Counted from the first letter of the stretch, positions 48,214 through 61,481 are shown. The stretch: DNA of 64,000 nt from Ciona intestinalis (GCF_000224145.3 NC_020174.2:2914097-2978096); one strand, 5' to 3'. Numbers and translations are program-made. Notes: generated by a model not told the origin, from the sequence alone.

Positions 48214-48258
48214 GCTTGTGACGTAATTGTGACGTCATATTAGCATCACGTGATAGCT
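48214..48258. promoter_or_regulatory. CRE/E-box palindrome cluster upstream of candidate Lmx-paralogue exon 1
   Basis: Within 40 bp lie TGACGTAA, a perfect TGACGTCA (48230-48237) and ATCACGTGAT, ending about 35-40 bp before the candidate start codon at 48290. CREB/ATF and bHLH proteins respectively recognise such sites; use here is inference. Confidence 0.35.
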
Positions 48259-48289
48259 TCCTACGTCGACCCTGGAACATTTGTTCGCT

Positions 48290-51056
48290 ATGACAAATAT
48301 GGAAGACGATGACGCAAATGGGGAAGGTGAGACGAGTTGTTTTGTTTGCTGGTTAATATAGTGGGTGGGGGAAGATGGGACACTATAGCACATAATATCC
48401 AAATGTCCTGATCATGTTTTAAACAATTAACAACGGTTTATTGGAGTCGTGAGGATACGGTTTTATAAATATTTGAATTTTCTTTGTTTGCTACTAAATG
48501 TGACGAGAAAATAGGATGATAGAATGTCCGATCTCTCCCATCCTCTTATAATATAGCTACAAATCTAAAGTTTAACTGTGTTGAGAGTTTACAAAAAAAA
48601 ACTCTAAACATGGATTAACAATTTAGCAACAAAATATGTATTTTTGGTCAGTTATAACATATTCGACAATACATGTCCCCCCCTCATATGTTCATAAAAC
48701 ACGGATTTCTGGTCAGTTTCAATACAAACATGACAGTCCATCATATGTATAATGCAATTTTCATCTCAAATGTTTCAGTTTAAAAACTGAAACTAACGTT
48801 AGTTTTTGTCATACAATGATGTATTTTTGGATTTATGAAGTTTTCCTTTTTTTTAAATCGAAAACGTTTAAAAATGAAAGCAATTTAGCCCTCTTTATAC
48901 AGGCTAACATGTTTGTATTAAATGCACCTCGCCTACAAATCTACAAAATGTTTATTTCTAGTTTAAATAATTCCAACTATGTTTGTTATATTTGTGTGTG
49001 TTTATTTATTTTTTTATATAAAGATATCTTTTTTAGTACAATTTTTTGTTGATTTATGTATAAAAAAACACACCGTACGCCAATATTACAGTCGACAATT
49101 TTAAAACTGCCCTAAACGTTCTTGGATGTAAATTAGTTTATAATTTACGAAATTTTATAAGGAAGTCGTGTACATAAATTCCCTATACCATATTAGGCAA
49201 TCCATGTCTAATCTGCAACAACGCCTAATGCGGTTAATTAGCAAAAATTGCTTGTCATCGTAAAGTTTGGTTGTTAATTCTGGCGTATAACTCGTTTTTA
49301 GCTTATTTACATATACCCATCGATTGAGAAGTGTTAAACAGAGAAAATACACACCCGATTTTAATGCCGTCATTAACCGTCACGTTTATCACGCAAATGA
49401 TTGCGTGCGATTGAAAATTACACCACCCAGAATGGCTCGCGACATTGCGATGGATATATTGTGTGCGTGTGTTACGTCATAATGCCGTGGGGTGCGTCAT
49501 CTACAGTTGCAGTGACGTAATATCGGTTACGACTTTTAAATTATTGAACCGGGTGAATTAGATTTGTATGAAGGCATTGAAAGGCGAGGATCTGCTTGTT
49601 AAACTAAGGGAAGGCGAACTATGTTATTAACTTTCTCAACCTCTACGGTGGCAGCGAAATAGTTGATCGAACATAACAGTAAATTTGGTTGAGCGGCAAT
49701 GATGGTTCAAAATGCAGCTCGCTCGTTGGCGGTGCCTTTTGTTCTGAAGCTGGTCCAATATTGGGCCGTAAAATGTTCTCGCCTTTTTATGTATTAGCTA
49801 TATGCTTAGCAAATAGAACAGCAGCATTCGGCTACCTGTGGAACGCGGTAGGACTGTGAGAAAACTATGTGTTGGGCCGGGGAGCCTGGAAACCAGCGTA
49901 GACCTGGTTGGTACGGACACTCCTGCTGTACTGGCGCCTCTGTTCGTCACTTTAATTGCGTAGATCGTACTTGCAGACGATATGTGGTTTTCCATGACAA
50001 AACAGACACTAGATTTACGAGCAAGTCATCACCCGTTCGGCTTACTAGAAATCGAGCTTGCCGATCGTTGCTTGTTCGAAGTCGAAACCATGAATTAGAA
50101 AACTCGTATTTACGCGAAAAGTCGACCCTTCTCATTACCACACGCGGTCGTGTAAAAACAGGTCGAGCCCGAGCCGAAAATCTTGCGGTTCCTTCGTTTC
50201 GTTCTTAATCGCAATCTAACATGACATTCCGCACCACGGATCGTGGCCATGATCGCAGGTGCCAGAATCAAACTCGCCTATCTCGAGTCATTTCCTCGGG
50301 TTATATGCCAGCCACACAATTGTAGGTTGTTGGCCGTTCCCTTTGCCTGAATCGGCTGAATTCCACCGTTTTCGCCTCATTTTCAACGCATGGTATGTTC
50401 ACCACCTGGATATTTTCCTAGAAACTGTTTGACGGTTTGACTGTCGGCATCATCAAGGATTCGCCTTTGTCTTGTATTTGTAAACACATGGTGGTTCAGT
50501 GACCTTTCGAACTTGGCCCAGCGCGGCTTGTACTTCTTAATGTCCGTCCTCAGGGATTTTTACGGCGACCGGCGTGTTTAGGCTTTCGCCGCTATTAGCG
50601 AGTGTGATTTAATAACGCGTAACAAACTACTATACACTTGAATGCTATTACCGGCAATTTGGGAAATGTTATACTTTACTGCCGGTTTCATACGTGGGAA
50701 TTGTAGCGATAATGATTCTTGTCTTTAACAACGTAATGAAACCACAAACCATGACTAACCGAACATATTTTCGCAGATTCTCGTGTAACTATAGCAACAC
50801 CAAGTTCAAGTGTCGGGCACGGGGATTTCAGCCACTGCGGCGGGCTTCCTGGCGATCTAGGTCCCGCAGAAATGAAGAAAGAGCCCCCGGTCTTATGCGC
50901 CGGTTGCAGGCAGCCCATATACGATAAATACTACATGTGGGTGGACCAGCGCTCATGGCACGAGGAGTGTGTACAGTGCAGTGTATGCAGGCGACCTCTC
51001 GTCGAATCGTGCTTCACAAAAGACTGCAAGCTGTATTGCCAGCAAGACTACAAACA
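48290..51056 (+). CDS. Second Lmx-class LIM-homeobox gene, 5' exons only
   Basis: The certain part is exon 50870-51056, which encodes a whole LIM1 domain: LCAGCRQPIYDKYYMWVDQR, then SWHEEC, CSVC and KLYCQQDYKQ, fitting C-x2-C, H-x2-C, C-x2-C, C-x2-D. It resembles LMX1 LIM1 (CEGCQRPISDRF; WHEECLQC; LYCKQDYQQ) and ends at the same codon position and phase (CA|GTGAGT) as exon 2 of the upstream Lmx1. It has an acceptor TCCCGCAG and an internal ATG two bases in. A candidate first exon, 48290-48326, reads MTNMEDDDANGE plus one base, ends at GTGAGA, and joins the LIM exon in phase (G+AA). I found no LIM2 or homeodomain exon up to 64000, so the gene continues beyond the window or is a fragment. Confidence 0.72.
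48356..48552 (+). mobile_element. MITE family A copy
   Basis: Forward, about 30 bp after the candidate exon-1 donor; TATAGTGGGTGGGGGAAGAT to GATCTCTCCCATCCTCTTAT. Confidence 0.82.
48553..50869. other. Putative intron 1 of the second Lmx gene
   Basis: AT-rich and repeat-free to about 49.4 kb, then GC-richer to the LIM exon. A 113-codon ORF at 49867-50208 has no recognisable domain. Confidence 0.35.
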
Positions 51057-53589
51057 GTGAGTGTGAATTATTTATTTTCACGTTGCTATATGTGACTTGA
51101 TACTGTCCATATTTTACAAAAACATATAATTGCTTAATTATTGCACCGCCATATATAAGTGCAAAATATCGTGTCAAATACAGCAATAGTTGGTAGGCGG
51201 GTTAACTGTCGAGTAATATTAAGGTCTCGAGTTACATTGCGACTGTGGCTCCGTCTGTGAAGATTCGTGTCACGCGGTAGGAACAGTTCCAAAGTTATAG
51301 ATAGTCGCTCGAGCGTGAAGCGAACAATGGTCTTCCATTATAACGGCGTGGGTGGCGCGGAGTTGCAATTGTGACCTCACAGAGAGGATTATGGCGGAAT
51401 TATCGCATCTGTGACGCGTGCGAATACGTTGGGATAGGATCGTACATTAATGTTACAATCCTATGTAATACACAATTGCTTAACCATATGTATGTATCAA
51501 TACAAATATGACAGCAAATATGAAAACGTATCATACGTATGGGCTTTCATGTTTGAATTGAAACTGCCCAGAAATCCGTGTTTTATTCACATATGTAAAT
51601 GTTGTATTCTATTTGTGTTGTATAACGTCTGCAACGCAGACATAACTACGCACGCCTAATAGAAATGTCTACCTGCTAACAGTCGCGTCATGACGCGGGC
51701 TGCCGAAAGCGCTTCTTAATTGATTTTGAATGGACCGAATATCAGGGTTTCTCCGAAGCGATGTCTTCATGGTTCTAGACAACGTGGGAAACACGCTGCG
51801 GAACGCTTCCAGATAAACGGACGTAACCTCTCCGACTGTTACAAATTAGGGGACGGGATTTCACGACAACAACAAATTGATCAGCACACACGTTGTGCTC
51901 TGCCAAGTAACTCGTGTAGAACTGCACGGTATATGTTTCATAAAGGCGTTAAAAGAAAGTAGCATCCCGATTGCTGCACCAGCGTGACTATACATCGTGA
52001 TATAAGTCAGTCCCATAAACTAGGAATATAATCGATTGACCAGTCTTAGTTCCGGCGACAGTCTGCAATTAGAAAATGACATAACGGCACAAGTTTCCTC
52101 GCTTGCGCACGGCTCCGAGCAATGAATGTTATAATTTTAGACTAAAATCATAGCACATTGAGTGGTGGCATGCATCACGTCGCTGAGGAAACGCAACCCG
52201 CAAAGTATAAGATGTTTCAGATATCCGGTAACCGCTGGGTCATCTCTGACGGAACTCTATCTGTTCCGTTGGTACGCAGATAGCATAGAGTGTGGGGAAG
52301 CAACACTTTCGCGGATGGATTATTTTCAAGTGGGCGAGGCCGCGAACGGCAACATACCGCGGTCGTTTTCTTTACATTTCAACAGAATACAAAAAATCTC
52401 GAATTGTGATGCGCTAATGACCCTACTATTGTCATAACAGCATTTTGCTTTGAAACAAAAGTCACCGTGACTTAGAAAACCCGGCACTCTATGCTTGCCA
52501 TGATAACTTGCACGCCGCGATTCCACCTTCCCACGTTAATGCTTAACCACGGCACAGCTTGTCGTTAGCGGTCTATACACGCTGACTACCGAAACAATTA
52601 AGCAGGTTAACTTCGGCGATACAACAGGCGTGTACAAACAAAAGGATTTTAAAGCAGTAAATCTATAATCGATATTTATTACCACGTTTTTCGAAGAACC
52701 TACTCGCAGTCTTTATCGCGTATTCTTATGTACACAAACTGTCTGTATGTTACCAGCGGCAAAGGTCTTTATTGCGCATACAAAACGTTGCTTTCAGAGC
52801 TGTAGGTAATGTTTTTAATCCTAAAGTTGGCAAGTCCCGTTTCGAAAGCGAGACTCCAAGGTTCGAGGTCACTTATCAAACTTCAAAGCGACCTCACCGG
52901 GGCTATGGCGAAGACACGAGACCACCCCTTATGTTTAAGATCATTTACCTTTTTAAGCGGTGCTTTATAATCAAGACTGAATCTGGTCCACAGTAACACG
53001 ATACCCTACATCCCTATACTTGATCGGGAATACGGTTAGGATATTTGCCACTGAAATACCGCCCTAATTCCCACGTGTAAGGTCCTCGCAAAATATGACT
53101 GAATATCTAAACTCTTTTGATACTGTATAATTCAGTACTAGGTTAACAGCTAGCTTCAGGCGTATTTGCATTAAAACACAAACCAGCAAAGCTATATCAC
53201 TGCGGCTAAAGGAGTAATACAACAGCTTAAGCAGAATTCTATATCTTTTTATTACTCCTATATACCGCACTTCTGTTTACAAATTTACGCATATATGTTA
53301 TCTGATCCAAATACACACACAAATGTGACATACACCTCATAACCGCTGTTAACGCAACGGGTTGAAACGAGGTTATACCAGTTTGGTAAGAATAGATGTC
53401 GACGAAAAGTATGTTTATTGTTTCGACTGTAGGATTAGTGTAAATCGTATACCTTATCCATATAGTGTTAATTTGAACCTCGCCCAAAGTCGCATTGCAA
53501 GGCATGGTTTGGCGGAACAATTTTTTCGCTGCATATGCTGTCTTTTCTATAATGGTAATGGAATAATGGAATATACATACGTTGTTTAT
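51057..53589. other. Putative intron 2 of the second Lmx gene, repeat-free part
   Basis: 2.5 kb with no MITE or SINE and only short unsupported ORFs. I looked for a LIM2-type C-x2-C...RKGDEF exon and saw none. Confidence 0.35.
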
Positions 53590-53884
53590 ATATAGTAGGG
53601 TTAGATCAAAGTTAGTATACACCGTTGGGTTAGTTAAGATGGTTCACGTTGTCATTCTCTTCCAACGTCCTATTTAATCTATAGTAAAGTAGGAGAAGAT
53701 GGGGCACCTTTTCATTCTATTTTATTGTCCTTTTTAAAGTAACAAACAAAGAATATTTACAGAATTGTATATCTGTATCCTCACAACTTAAAGTGTTGTT
53801 AATTGTTAAAACCACAATTGATAAGAAAAATATAGGACTTAAGTGCTAACGGAATTTCATCTCACTCCACAGTACCATATACGG
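53590..53884 (-). mobile_element. MITE fragment plus adjacent MITE copy
   Basis: 53590-53675 holds two partial left ends in a row (TATAGTAGGGTTAGATCAAA; TAGTTAAGATGGTTCACGTT). 53679-53884 is a fuller reverse copy (TATAGTAAAGTAGGAGAAGA to CATCTCACTCCACAGTACCA). The order suggests nested insertion. Confidence 0.65.
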
Positions 53885-54486
53885 TTGGTTTTGTTATTGT
53901 ATGTTGGCAGTCGAACGTTTTTGAAGCTAGTTGTCGGGATTATCGTTAGATGGATTGCCCGAAACCTCAGCGGTCGGATTATTGTAAAGATCTATTTGGG
54001 GGCTTAGATGTTCGTTAAACCATTTCTCTGGATAGTAAAGGACCACACCACGCGCTAAAAGCACCGACTTCGCTCGGACTGTACAGCAGGCCAAACCGCG
54101 CCGGCCAGGCCGATTCTCTCACTTAGTTCTCCCGGCGGACAAACTAGTGCCAAGCGTGTCATTAACTGTGTTGGCTCAAATGTAGTTATCGCGTTTACAA
54201 GCCTATGACCCTCGATTCGTTTGGTCGGTACAACTAAAGTAATACTTACCCGAACTTCGGCTCGTCCCCGGTAACTTTATACTGGCGAAATGACGTAATG
54301 TCTATGTGGGCGCGCACTTGGGATCGCCTGTGTTCGCTACACGTGTCAAACCAGACACAACTGCTTCCGTCCCGCCCGTACTGGATCGCTTCCAAATAAA
54401 ATAAAGTCCACCCGAAGTAAAATGCCGTAACGTCCGACACGAAATGTATGTCTCCATCCCTTACATCGCAATAAAACCAATCTTTA
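53885..54486. other. Spacer between MITE copies
   Basis: 600 bp of GC-richer DNA; nothing recognised. Confidence 0.3.
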
Positions 54487-54682
54487 ATAGTACTGTGGGG
54501 TAAGATGGGACACTTTTAGCGTAATATTCAAATATCCTGATCGTGTTTTAAACAATTAACAACGGTCTATGGAAGTTGTGAGGATGTGGTTTTATAATTC
54601 TTTGACTATTCTTTCTTACTACCAAATGGGACGAAAAAATAGAATGAAAAATTGTCCTATCTTTTCCCAGCACCCTATATAC
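54487..54682 (+). mobile_element. MITE family A copy
   Basis: Forward; TAGTACTGTGGGGTAAGATG to TCCTATCTTTTCCCAGCACC. Confidence 0.8.
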
Positions 54683-55885
54683 TATATCGTTTGGCACATA
54701 TAATTTATAGAGCGTTTGCAGCTTATTTCGCCAAGCCGCATAGCAGGACCGTATATAGTAACCATTTATCAAATTTACGAAACAGCATCATATCATTTTA
54801 CACATCAACAGTAGGAAACAGCTATATCGTTAACCTAATCACCAGTTCCACATTGTGTATTTAGTTCCTTCGTTGAACTGAGACGCATTATTTCGCTTGA
54901 CGAGCTGGCAGCTCGTTCGCAATATCGCCTAAGCAGCATGACAGATTCATGTTTGCGTTTATGTTGCTGTCTTTTCAGGAATTGTAAAACCTCATATTGG
55001 CATGGTTGTATACAAACGTTGCGAGGTCGCACGTAATAACAAACCCTGGACCGCAGCCTGGTCCGATAATTTGACTTGTACAGTGCGAGGATGGAGCTGG
55101 AAAACTTGGCCCTTCCAAGCGAATAAGTATCGACTTGCGCCGACTTAATTGCCAGTTTATTTTCTGCGATTTTTCGCCACCATTATATTGCGTTCAGCTG
55201 TCATATTTTCGCCGAACACGGGCACAATCGTCGCCAATTTAGCTGGGCGCAGACGCCTAAGTGTGGCTTGCCGCATTATTTATTAATGCGCCTTACTGAG
55301 GTCCGCAACCCCGTAGTTTGCGACTTTCAAGAAGCGACAACTTCGCACCCGCTTGGAGATCGTTCGATGCTTGCGCGATTAACCGAGTTAGCACTCAGTG
55401 ACGCAATAATGTCGGATTATCAAAGTTCGCGTCGTAATTATCACAGAAGGATCGAATCGAAACCGTGTTAGCGTCGATCTCATAAAATATTCACCGGTCA
55501 GATTTCGATTTCGGATAAAATGAAGTTTATTGTTGACTAACACATCTCTACGTGCCTTGACCTCTAACCTGCCGCTAGGAGTTCCGGTGCTATTATAAAC
55601 CATATGGTGCGTTCCAAAAGTAGCACTTTATACAGCTATCGTGACGCATGTCTTCCCGCAATTGAATAGCTCGTCCGTCAACAAATCTTTTCGTTGTCGC
55701 CCTGTGTCACGGGCGTAACTTCCATGTTGTCACGCTCTGCAAGTTTGCGACCAACTTGGAGGTTGGACGTACTTGGTTTCCAGATTTCCAAAGTCAGTTA
55801 AAAATACAAAAAAAATGCGACAAGCCTGAACTATCCGCTTTATTGGCATGCTGTGTAATTCAATTCAGTCAAGACTTATAAGACA
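54683..55885. other. Spacer between MITE copies
   Basis: 1.2 kb; nothing recognised on either strand. Confidence 0.3.
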
Positions 55886-56085
55886 TAGGAGGATGGGGGA
55901 CAGATGGGACACCTTTAACACTTAATATTTAAATATCCTGATCGTGTTTTAAACAATTAACAACGGTCTATGGGAGTTGTGAGCATACGTTGTTATAATT
56001 CTATAAATGTTCTTTATTTACGACTAAATGGGACGAAAAAATAGAATGAAAAGGTGTTCCATCTTCTCCCACCCTACTATATATA
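55886..56085 (+). mobile_element. MITE family A copy
   Basis: Forward; AGGAGGATGGGGGACAGATG to CCATCTTCTCCCACCCTACT. Confidence 0.85.
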
Positions 56086-56224
56086 GCATACAAAAAAATT
56101 AATTTGTTAATGAATTAATACCAGTTAGATGAATTAATATACTGACGTAGTATATTTTGTAACTTTGTATAAAGACAAACAACAATCAAGTATCAAAACT
56201 TTGTGGTAGAGATTGATGCTGAGG

Positions 56225-56310
56225 TGTGAAACAAGGAATCTGTATTATCACGGTTGTCGTTGCCCTCGCACGTGGGGATAAATAAGCTACCATAATTCAT
56301 TCAATCATTT
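56225..56310 (+). repeat. SINE 3'-end fragment
   Basis: CACGGTTGTCGTTGCCCTCG through TGGGGATAAATAAGCTACCA and an ATTCATTCAATCATT tail. Confidence 0.6.
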
Positions 56311-56653
56311 ATGTCATGGTATTGAGACTACGTAAATTAACATGTCCACTTTTGTTCGGTTTCCAAACACGGTCAATTTGGGATTTTTCGATCGTGTGAA
56401 TTCTCAAAAAGGTCGTTCTTGGAAAACGTGTGGTCACACAGTTAGCATCCGGACGGGAGTTGTTGGTTTATGAGAAGCAAAGTTGCCTTTCTCATTCAAT
56501 GTACATGGTGTACTTCCTGATATAGCTTTGTTTACGATAACTTGGACTTAGATCCGCGCTTCCCAAACGTGTTTATATGTTTATACATAACATCATTTTA
56601 TTGGTAAAGTAGTACACACTTTACGTTGAAACTAATGCTTTGGTTTTGCTAGT

Positions 56654-56856
56654 TATATAGTAGGGTGGGGGAAGATGGGCCACCTTTAGCATATAATATC
56701 CAAATATCCTGGTGGTGTTTTAAACAATTAACAAGGGTTTATGGGAGTCTTGAGGGTATGTTTTTGTAATTCTTTGAATGTTCTTTGTTTACTACCAAAG
56801 GGGACCAGAAAATAGAATAAAAAGATGTCCCATCTTCCCCCACCCTACTATATCAA
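56654..56856 (+). mobile_element. MITE family A, representative full-length copy
   Basis: Defines the family: left terminal repeat TAGTAGGGTGGGGGAAGATG, centre TTTTAAACAATTAACAA then TTTATGGGAGTCTTGAGG, TTCTTTGTTTACTACCAAA, and right terminal repeat ATGTCCCATCTTCCCCCACC then CTACTATA. The roughly 30-bp termini are inverted, total length is about 195-200 bp, flanks are TA-rich, and no ORF is conserved. These are the marks of a non-autonomous DNA transposon (MITE). '+' in this annotation means this orientation. Confidence 0.9.
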
Positions 56857-59800
56857 ACTTCGTGTTAGATAATTGTAACCATTTGCGGGTTGTCCCTAAG
56901 CTGTAAATAATGGTTTATTATTTCTAAGAATTGCAATCGGCCTAGCCCTTGTGGTTTTTGGCAGTTGATAGCCACAAGATATATTGATGTGTTATCTGTA
57001 AAATCGTGAGGGAACTCACGAGTTGAATCGGTCCGGCGGATGTTTCACCCGGGAAAAATTGCAATCTCTCCCGCGTCGGTTCGCTATGCGGAAGTAGCGA
57101 CAATGGAATGATCTTTACGACTTTTCGATGTGACAGCTGGCGAGACGGCGCTGAATTAGCGCAAGATTTATACGACGTTGAATACGGCGGTCGAATCTGT
57201 TCAAATATGTTTTGGTGGTTCTTGGTGAGCCTTGGCGACGAAATGGCACGCGGACGATCGGTAGCGATGAGCGCGCTCTAGTGCGGTTAATTTGGCACCT
57301 TTACTTGTTTAGGAAGGACGCATAGGTACACGCGGATCATACATATTTCATGACCATGATCTCAGACACACCAAAGCGAAAGAACTCTTCGTGATAACCA
57401 TCATCAACGGAAAACACCCCATTCGTAAACCCGACCCAGAAACCCGAGACCCGGCAGCAGACACGCTGTCTGTAGCTCGGTGGTTGACCAAACATTACAT
57501 GAAAGTCAATTGTGACTAATGTTCTCTAGTTTATGTGGCGCATGACACCAAGAGCGCTCAGAAACTGCCGCACCGACAGTAGAGTTGCTGCGGTAAAGAT
57601 ATGCTTTGATGTAGGCTACCTACCCGCCCAGCCACCCGGGGTTGGCTACTGTTTGACAGCAAATATTTGCTAGGGCATCAACTCTACGCGTCGCTTTATA
57701 CGCGTGTAAACAACCGTATACATGTCGGCCTCGTTGCGGGTAGCAGAGGACAGAGAATTCCCGTCAGATTCTTCCCTCGCTTTCATATTTCGCCATTACA
57801 AATATATATGATGTTGCAGGACATATATACTGTTGCTATAGGCATATTATGATTGTTGTGCAAAAAAAGCCCTTCTGGTAGTTATTTGAGTGCCGAAAAT
57901 CCTGTACAGTGTACAGCAACATCGATACGCAAATAAATGCAAAAATCTGTTGTTTTTTTTTACAAACAAAAATGCAGTTTAATTGTACCAAAAAACAGCA
58001 ATCACAATTACTGACACGCGGACGATTCGTCAATGTCTAAAATCTCGTCTAAATCATAAGCAAACCGAAATACCGGGACAAGTTCTATCCAACTTTATGT
58101 TGTGACCCCGCCCAGTACGTCGAAGCCCATTGTCACGACACAATCCACACTTTACCCGCATACTAGAACAACCAAGGGCATATTTTATTTTATGACATCA
58201 CAAAATGAACAAATAACTTGATTTAGGGTCGGGGTTAGATCAAAAGCAGCGACGTTTGTTTAGCGCTCTTTGTTAACTTCCAAGTTACTTATTTACCTCC
58301 AAACTATTTGCATTATAACCCGAGTCATAATGCAACGGGACTATGAACATTTGGCTTTAAGTGCGGTTTCAAACGACTATATTAAATGGTAACATCATAT
58401 GAATGATTGAATGTATGTATATATGAACTCATTTATCCTCGCGTACCGAGGAAATGACAGTCGTTATATAACACAGGTGTTCTGTTTCAAAAATCTCGTG
58501 CACGCTTATTATGAGTGTACAACCACAAATGTAACATTTATTGCGAACCTCAAACAAGGGCTTAGCCCTTTTATAATCTAGGCTGAATTTTAAACTAAAA
58601 AACGGCGCGATTTTTCGTCGAGTTTCGTAGAAAACCAGCTGGGCGTTTAAACTGTTTGTCCCTGCCGTCGAATCCCGTAAACTTTAACACGCAGCTCTAA
58701 GATCTTATCTTGAGTTTGGCCGGCTGCGGTTAGCGCGTGTGTTTACCAACAGCCGACTAATAACAAACACCCATTAGCCTGATACTATCGGTGTAAGCTG
58801 TAAGCCTGGTATCACATTTGGTGCGAACTGCAAAGAGTTGTCTGTTATAAGTCATGGCCTACTAAATACATTTAGATGATGTGTGTTAGGTGGGCTATAG
58901 TTAAGCATAGGTCCGTTAAAATGTATCGGCAATTGAAACCTCTACCTTTTGCGACTAAAAGAGATTCGTTTTGGATAGATGTATAAATAGGCGGCTAGAT
59001 TATACCCCGTACTTTACCTCTAAATTCGCGAGTATACGTTACGCCTATTATAGCTATAGTTCGGGCATGAAGGTCGCAGTGATCCGATATTTGACGATTA
59101 TCTGACCCTTTGGCTGTCTCCGGCCAAGTGCTATGGTCGGCTAAGCCATTGAAATTGTTGGCTTGTATGTCCCAACAAAGTATACACTACGTATGCTGTG
59201 CTTGTATGGTTGTATTTGAGTACGGCTCGAGTTTATACCAGCGTCATGAAATGTTCTTGTGACCGAACACCTGCCTCATTGTTACGTCACAATATCGGTG
59301 CTGGGAGAAATTCCCGCTCACCAACAAGAATCTAATCACAAATTTTGGGCACGCTTTTGTAACAACGCTTTAGAGGCATATACACATTTCGTTGACCACA
59401 AAAATGTAAGAATCTCACCAACATATAGCAGCGTCTTGTGTATCACGGTTGGAGAAAATTAAAAACTTGCCACCGGCCGCGATTCAAGGCATAACAAGTT
59501 GCATGAATACTAGCAGTGTATGAATGAACACACAACCTAATTGTCTGTACATTATCCGACTCGTATAGGTTTTTTTAAACTCTTTTGTATGCTTTACCCT
59601 TTTAACAAAAATGCTTATCAGATTATTTTTTCTGTTCCGTCCACTGATTGTATTTTGATTGGTAGCTTATTTACCCTCTAAATACAAGGAATTTACCCCC
59701 AGTGGTAAATTTACTCCAGTTTAAGAAACGCTGGACTAGTAGGACACAGTAAGCTTGTAAGTAATAACTAAATATAGTCGTTTCAGCCAAATAACTTTAT

Positions 59801-61481
59801 ACCAAAGGCGTCATTCAATCGGTATTTTGTTGGGAGTGAATTTTTAGCTTATTCATTGTACTCATTCGGTTAATGTAACAGTATCATGTAAAAAAACGCT
59901 GACTGTTCCATTGGTCACAGAGACCTAGTATTTATACGAATATAGGGCGGTTAATGGAAATTTAAATAAAAAAATTAGAAGCAGAATTAAGTGCTATAAA
60001 AATACGTAACCGACCAAATTCAAGTCTATAAATATTCTATGAGATATATGTTTCGCCTAAAATAGCTTCATCAGTCTTTTAATAATAAAGCCAAATTACG
60101 AATTGTTTGTTAGTTTCTTAGAGCGAACTTCCGATATTTACTGATTAAAAGATTAGCTTGGGCCTCATGGTACTTTTATATTTAAAGGTATTAGCTGGCG
60201 AAATCGCGCTACGACATATGCATTATGCATACCGTGCATGTTCACAGTTACTTTTAAACTGTGTCCTCAAATTTGACTTGCATTATTAATATGGGCTGGT
60301 CGAAATAAAAACGCGGCCATTATGAATATTGTACCGCTACTGAGTCGCCTCTGTAATGTAATCGCTGCTTTAGGACACGGAGGAAACGCCACTGTACACG
60401 CGGCCAACACATAAACATAGGCCTGGTCTAAATAATGCATTTCTATTACGCTAAAAGTACCGGTAATGACGTACGGGCATTGCTCCAAGCCGAATAGCAA
60501 TTTTTAACCCACAAAAGCGCTCTTTGTGTCAAGTTCTGATCGAAAAGCAGTGACTCGAAAATTGCAGCTCTAAATTTGACTGTCGTGCTATAATGTCTCG
60601 AACCAACCTTATTCATTTTTTTCGGTTCAAGTCAAAAATGGCAAAGTATTAACAAAAGTTTTTAAATCATCGAGATCTGCGGTTGTACGAAGTTTTTAAT
60701 GACATGCCTTCAATTTTGTGGTTAATATACTAACTGTTATTTCGTTAAGAGAATCTACCAACTTCTTAAGCACTAGATAGATCAGAGCCACATCACGTGA
60801 TCTATTACAGTTACCATCAATTTTGTCTGCGGTTTTAGCCCTTTAAATGCCATTTCGTCATCTAAATCGCGATTATGATTGTAAAAGGACAGAATATAGT
60901 AATAGATTTCATAACCCGCATTATAATGAGCTGATACATCACGCTCGCCGGGTGTATTTGCCAGAAGCGTGCGTGTTTTATCATTTTCAATATTTTTCAC
61001 TTACTTTGATTTCGGTTTCAAATAATGAACAGTGGTTAAAATAAAAACTAAGATACAGCGACAAAATTGTTAAAATATTTTACCGAAGGTAACCATTTTC
61101 TCCACAAAACATTCGTTATTTCACTTAGCCACAAACACTCACGTACTCGAGCTCTTGTATAGCCAGTGGTAACGCTGTTTGGTAAGCTACCTGTCTCCCA
61201 GAGGGAGGACAGCCATTTAACCAGCTCGGTTACACTGCGTACCAGCCACTTACCACTTACCACTTACCGTCGAAACCAGTAACATTTAATTGTCCGAGGT
61301 CGAGTTTGAATTTAAAGTAGATATACACTTCATACCTCCCTATGTGACAGGCCATCGGCGCAAAATATTTCAGCGTGCTGTTTAGAACTTTAGAATATAA
61401 TTATTGCTGGCAGGCGGGCCCCATACTAACGCGCAAAATGGCTTTGCGTTTTTCCGACCTTAAACTGAGAGTTTTATGACG
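56857..61481. other. Repeat-poor DNA at the right of the window
   Basis: 4.6 kb with one SINE 3' fragment (58400-58540) and no MITE. ORFs are at most 77 codons and unsupported. An AT-rich block covers 59,550-60,150. Confidence 0.35.
58400..58540 (-). repeat. SINE 3'-end fragment
   Basis: TTTATCCTCGCGTACCGAGG, ACAGTCGTTATATAACACAG, GTGTTCTGTTTCAAAAATCT. Confidence 0.62.
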
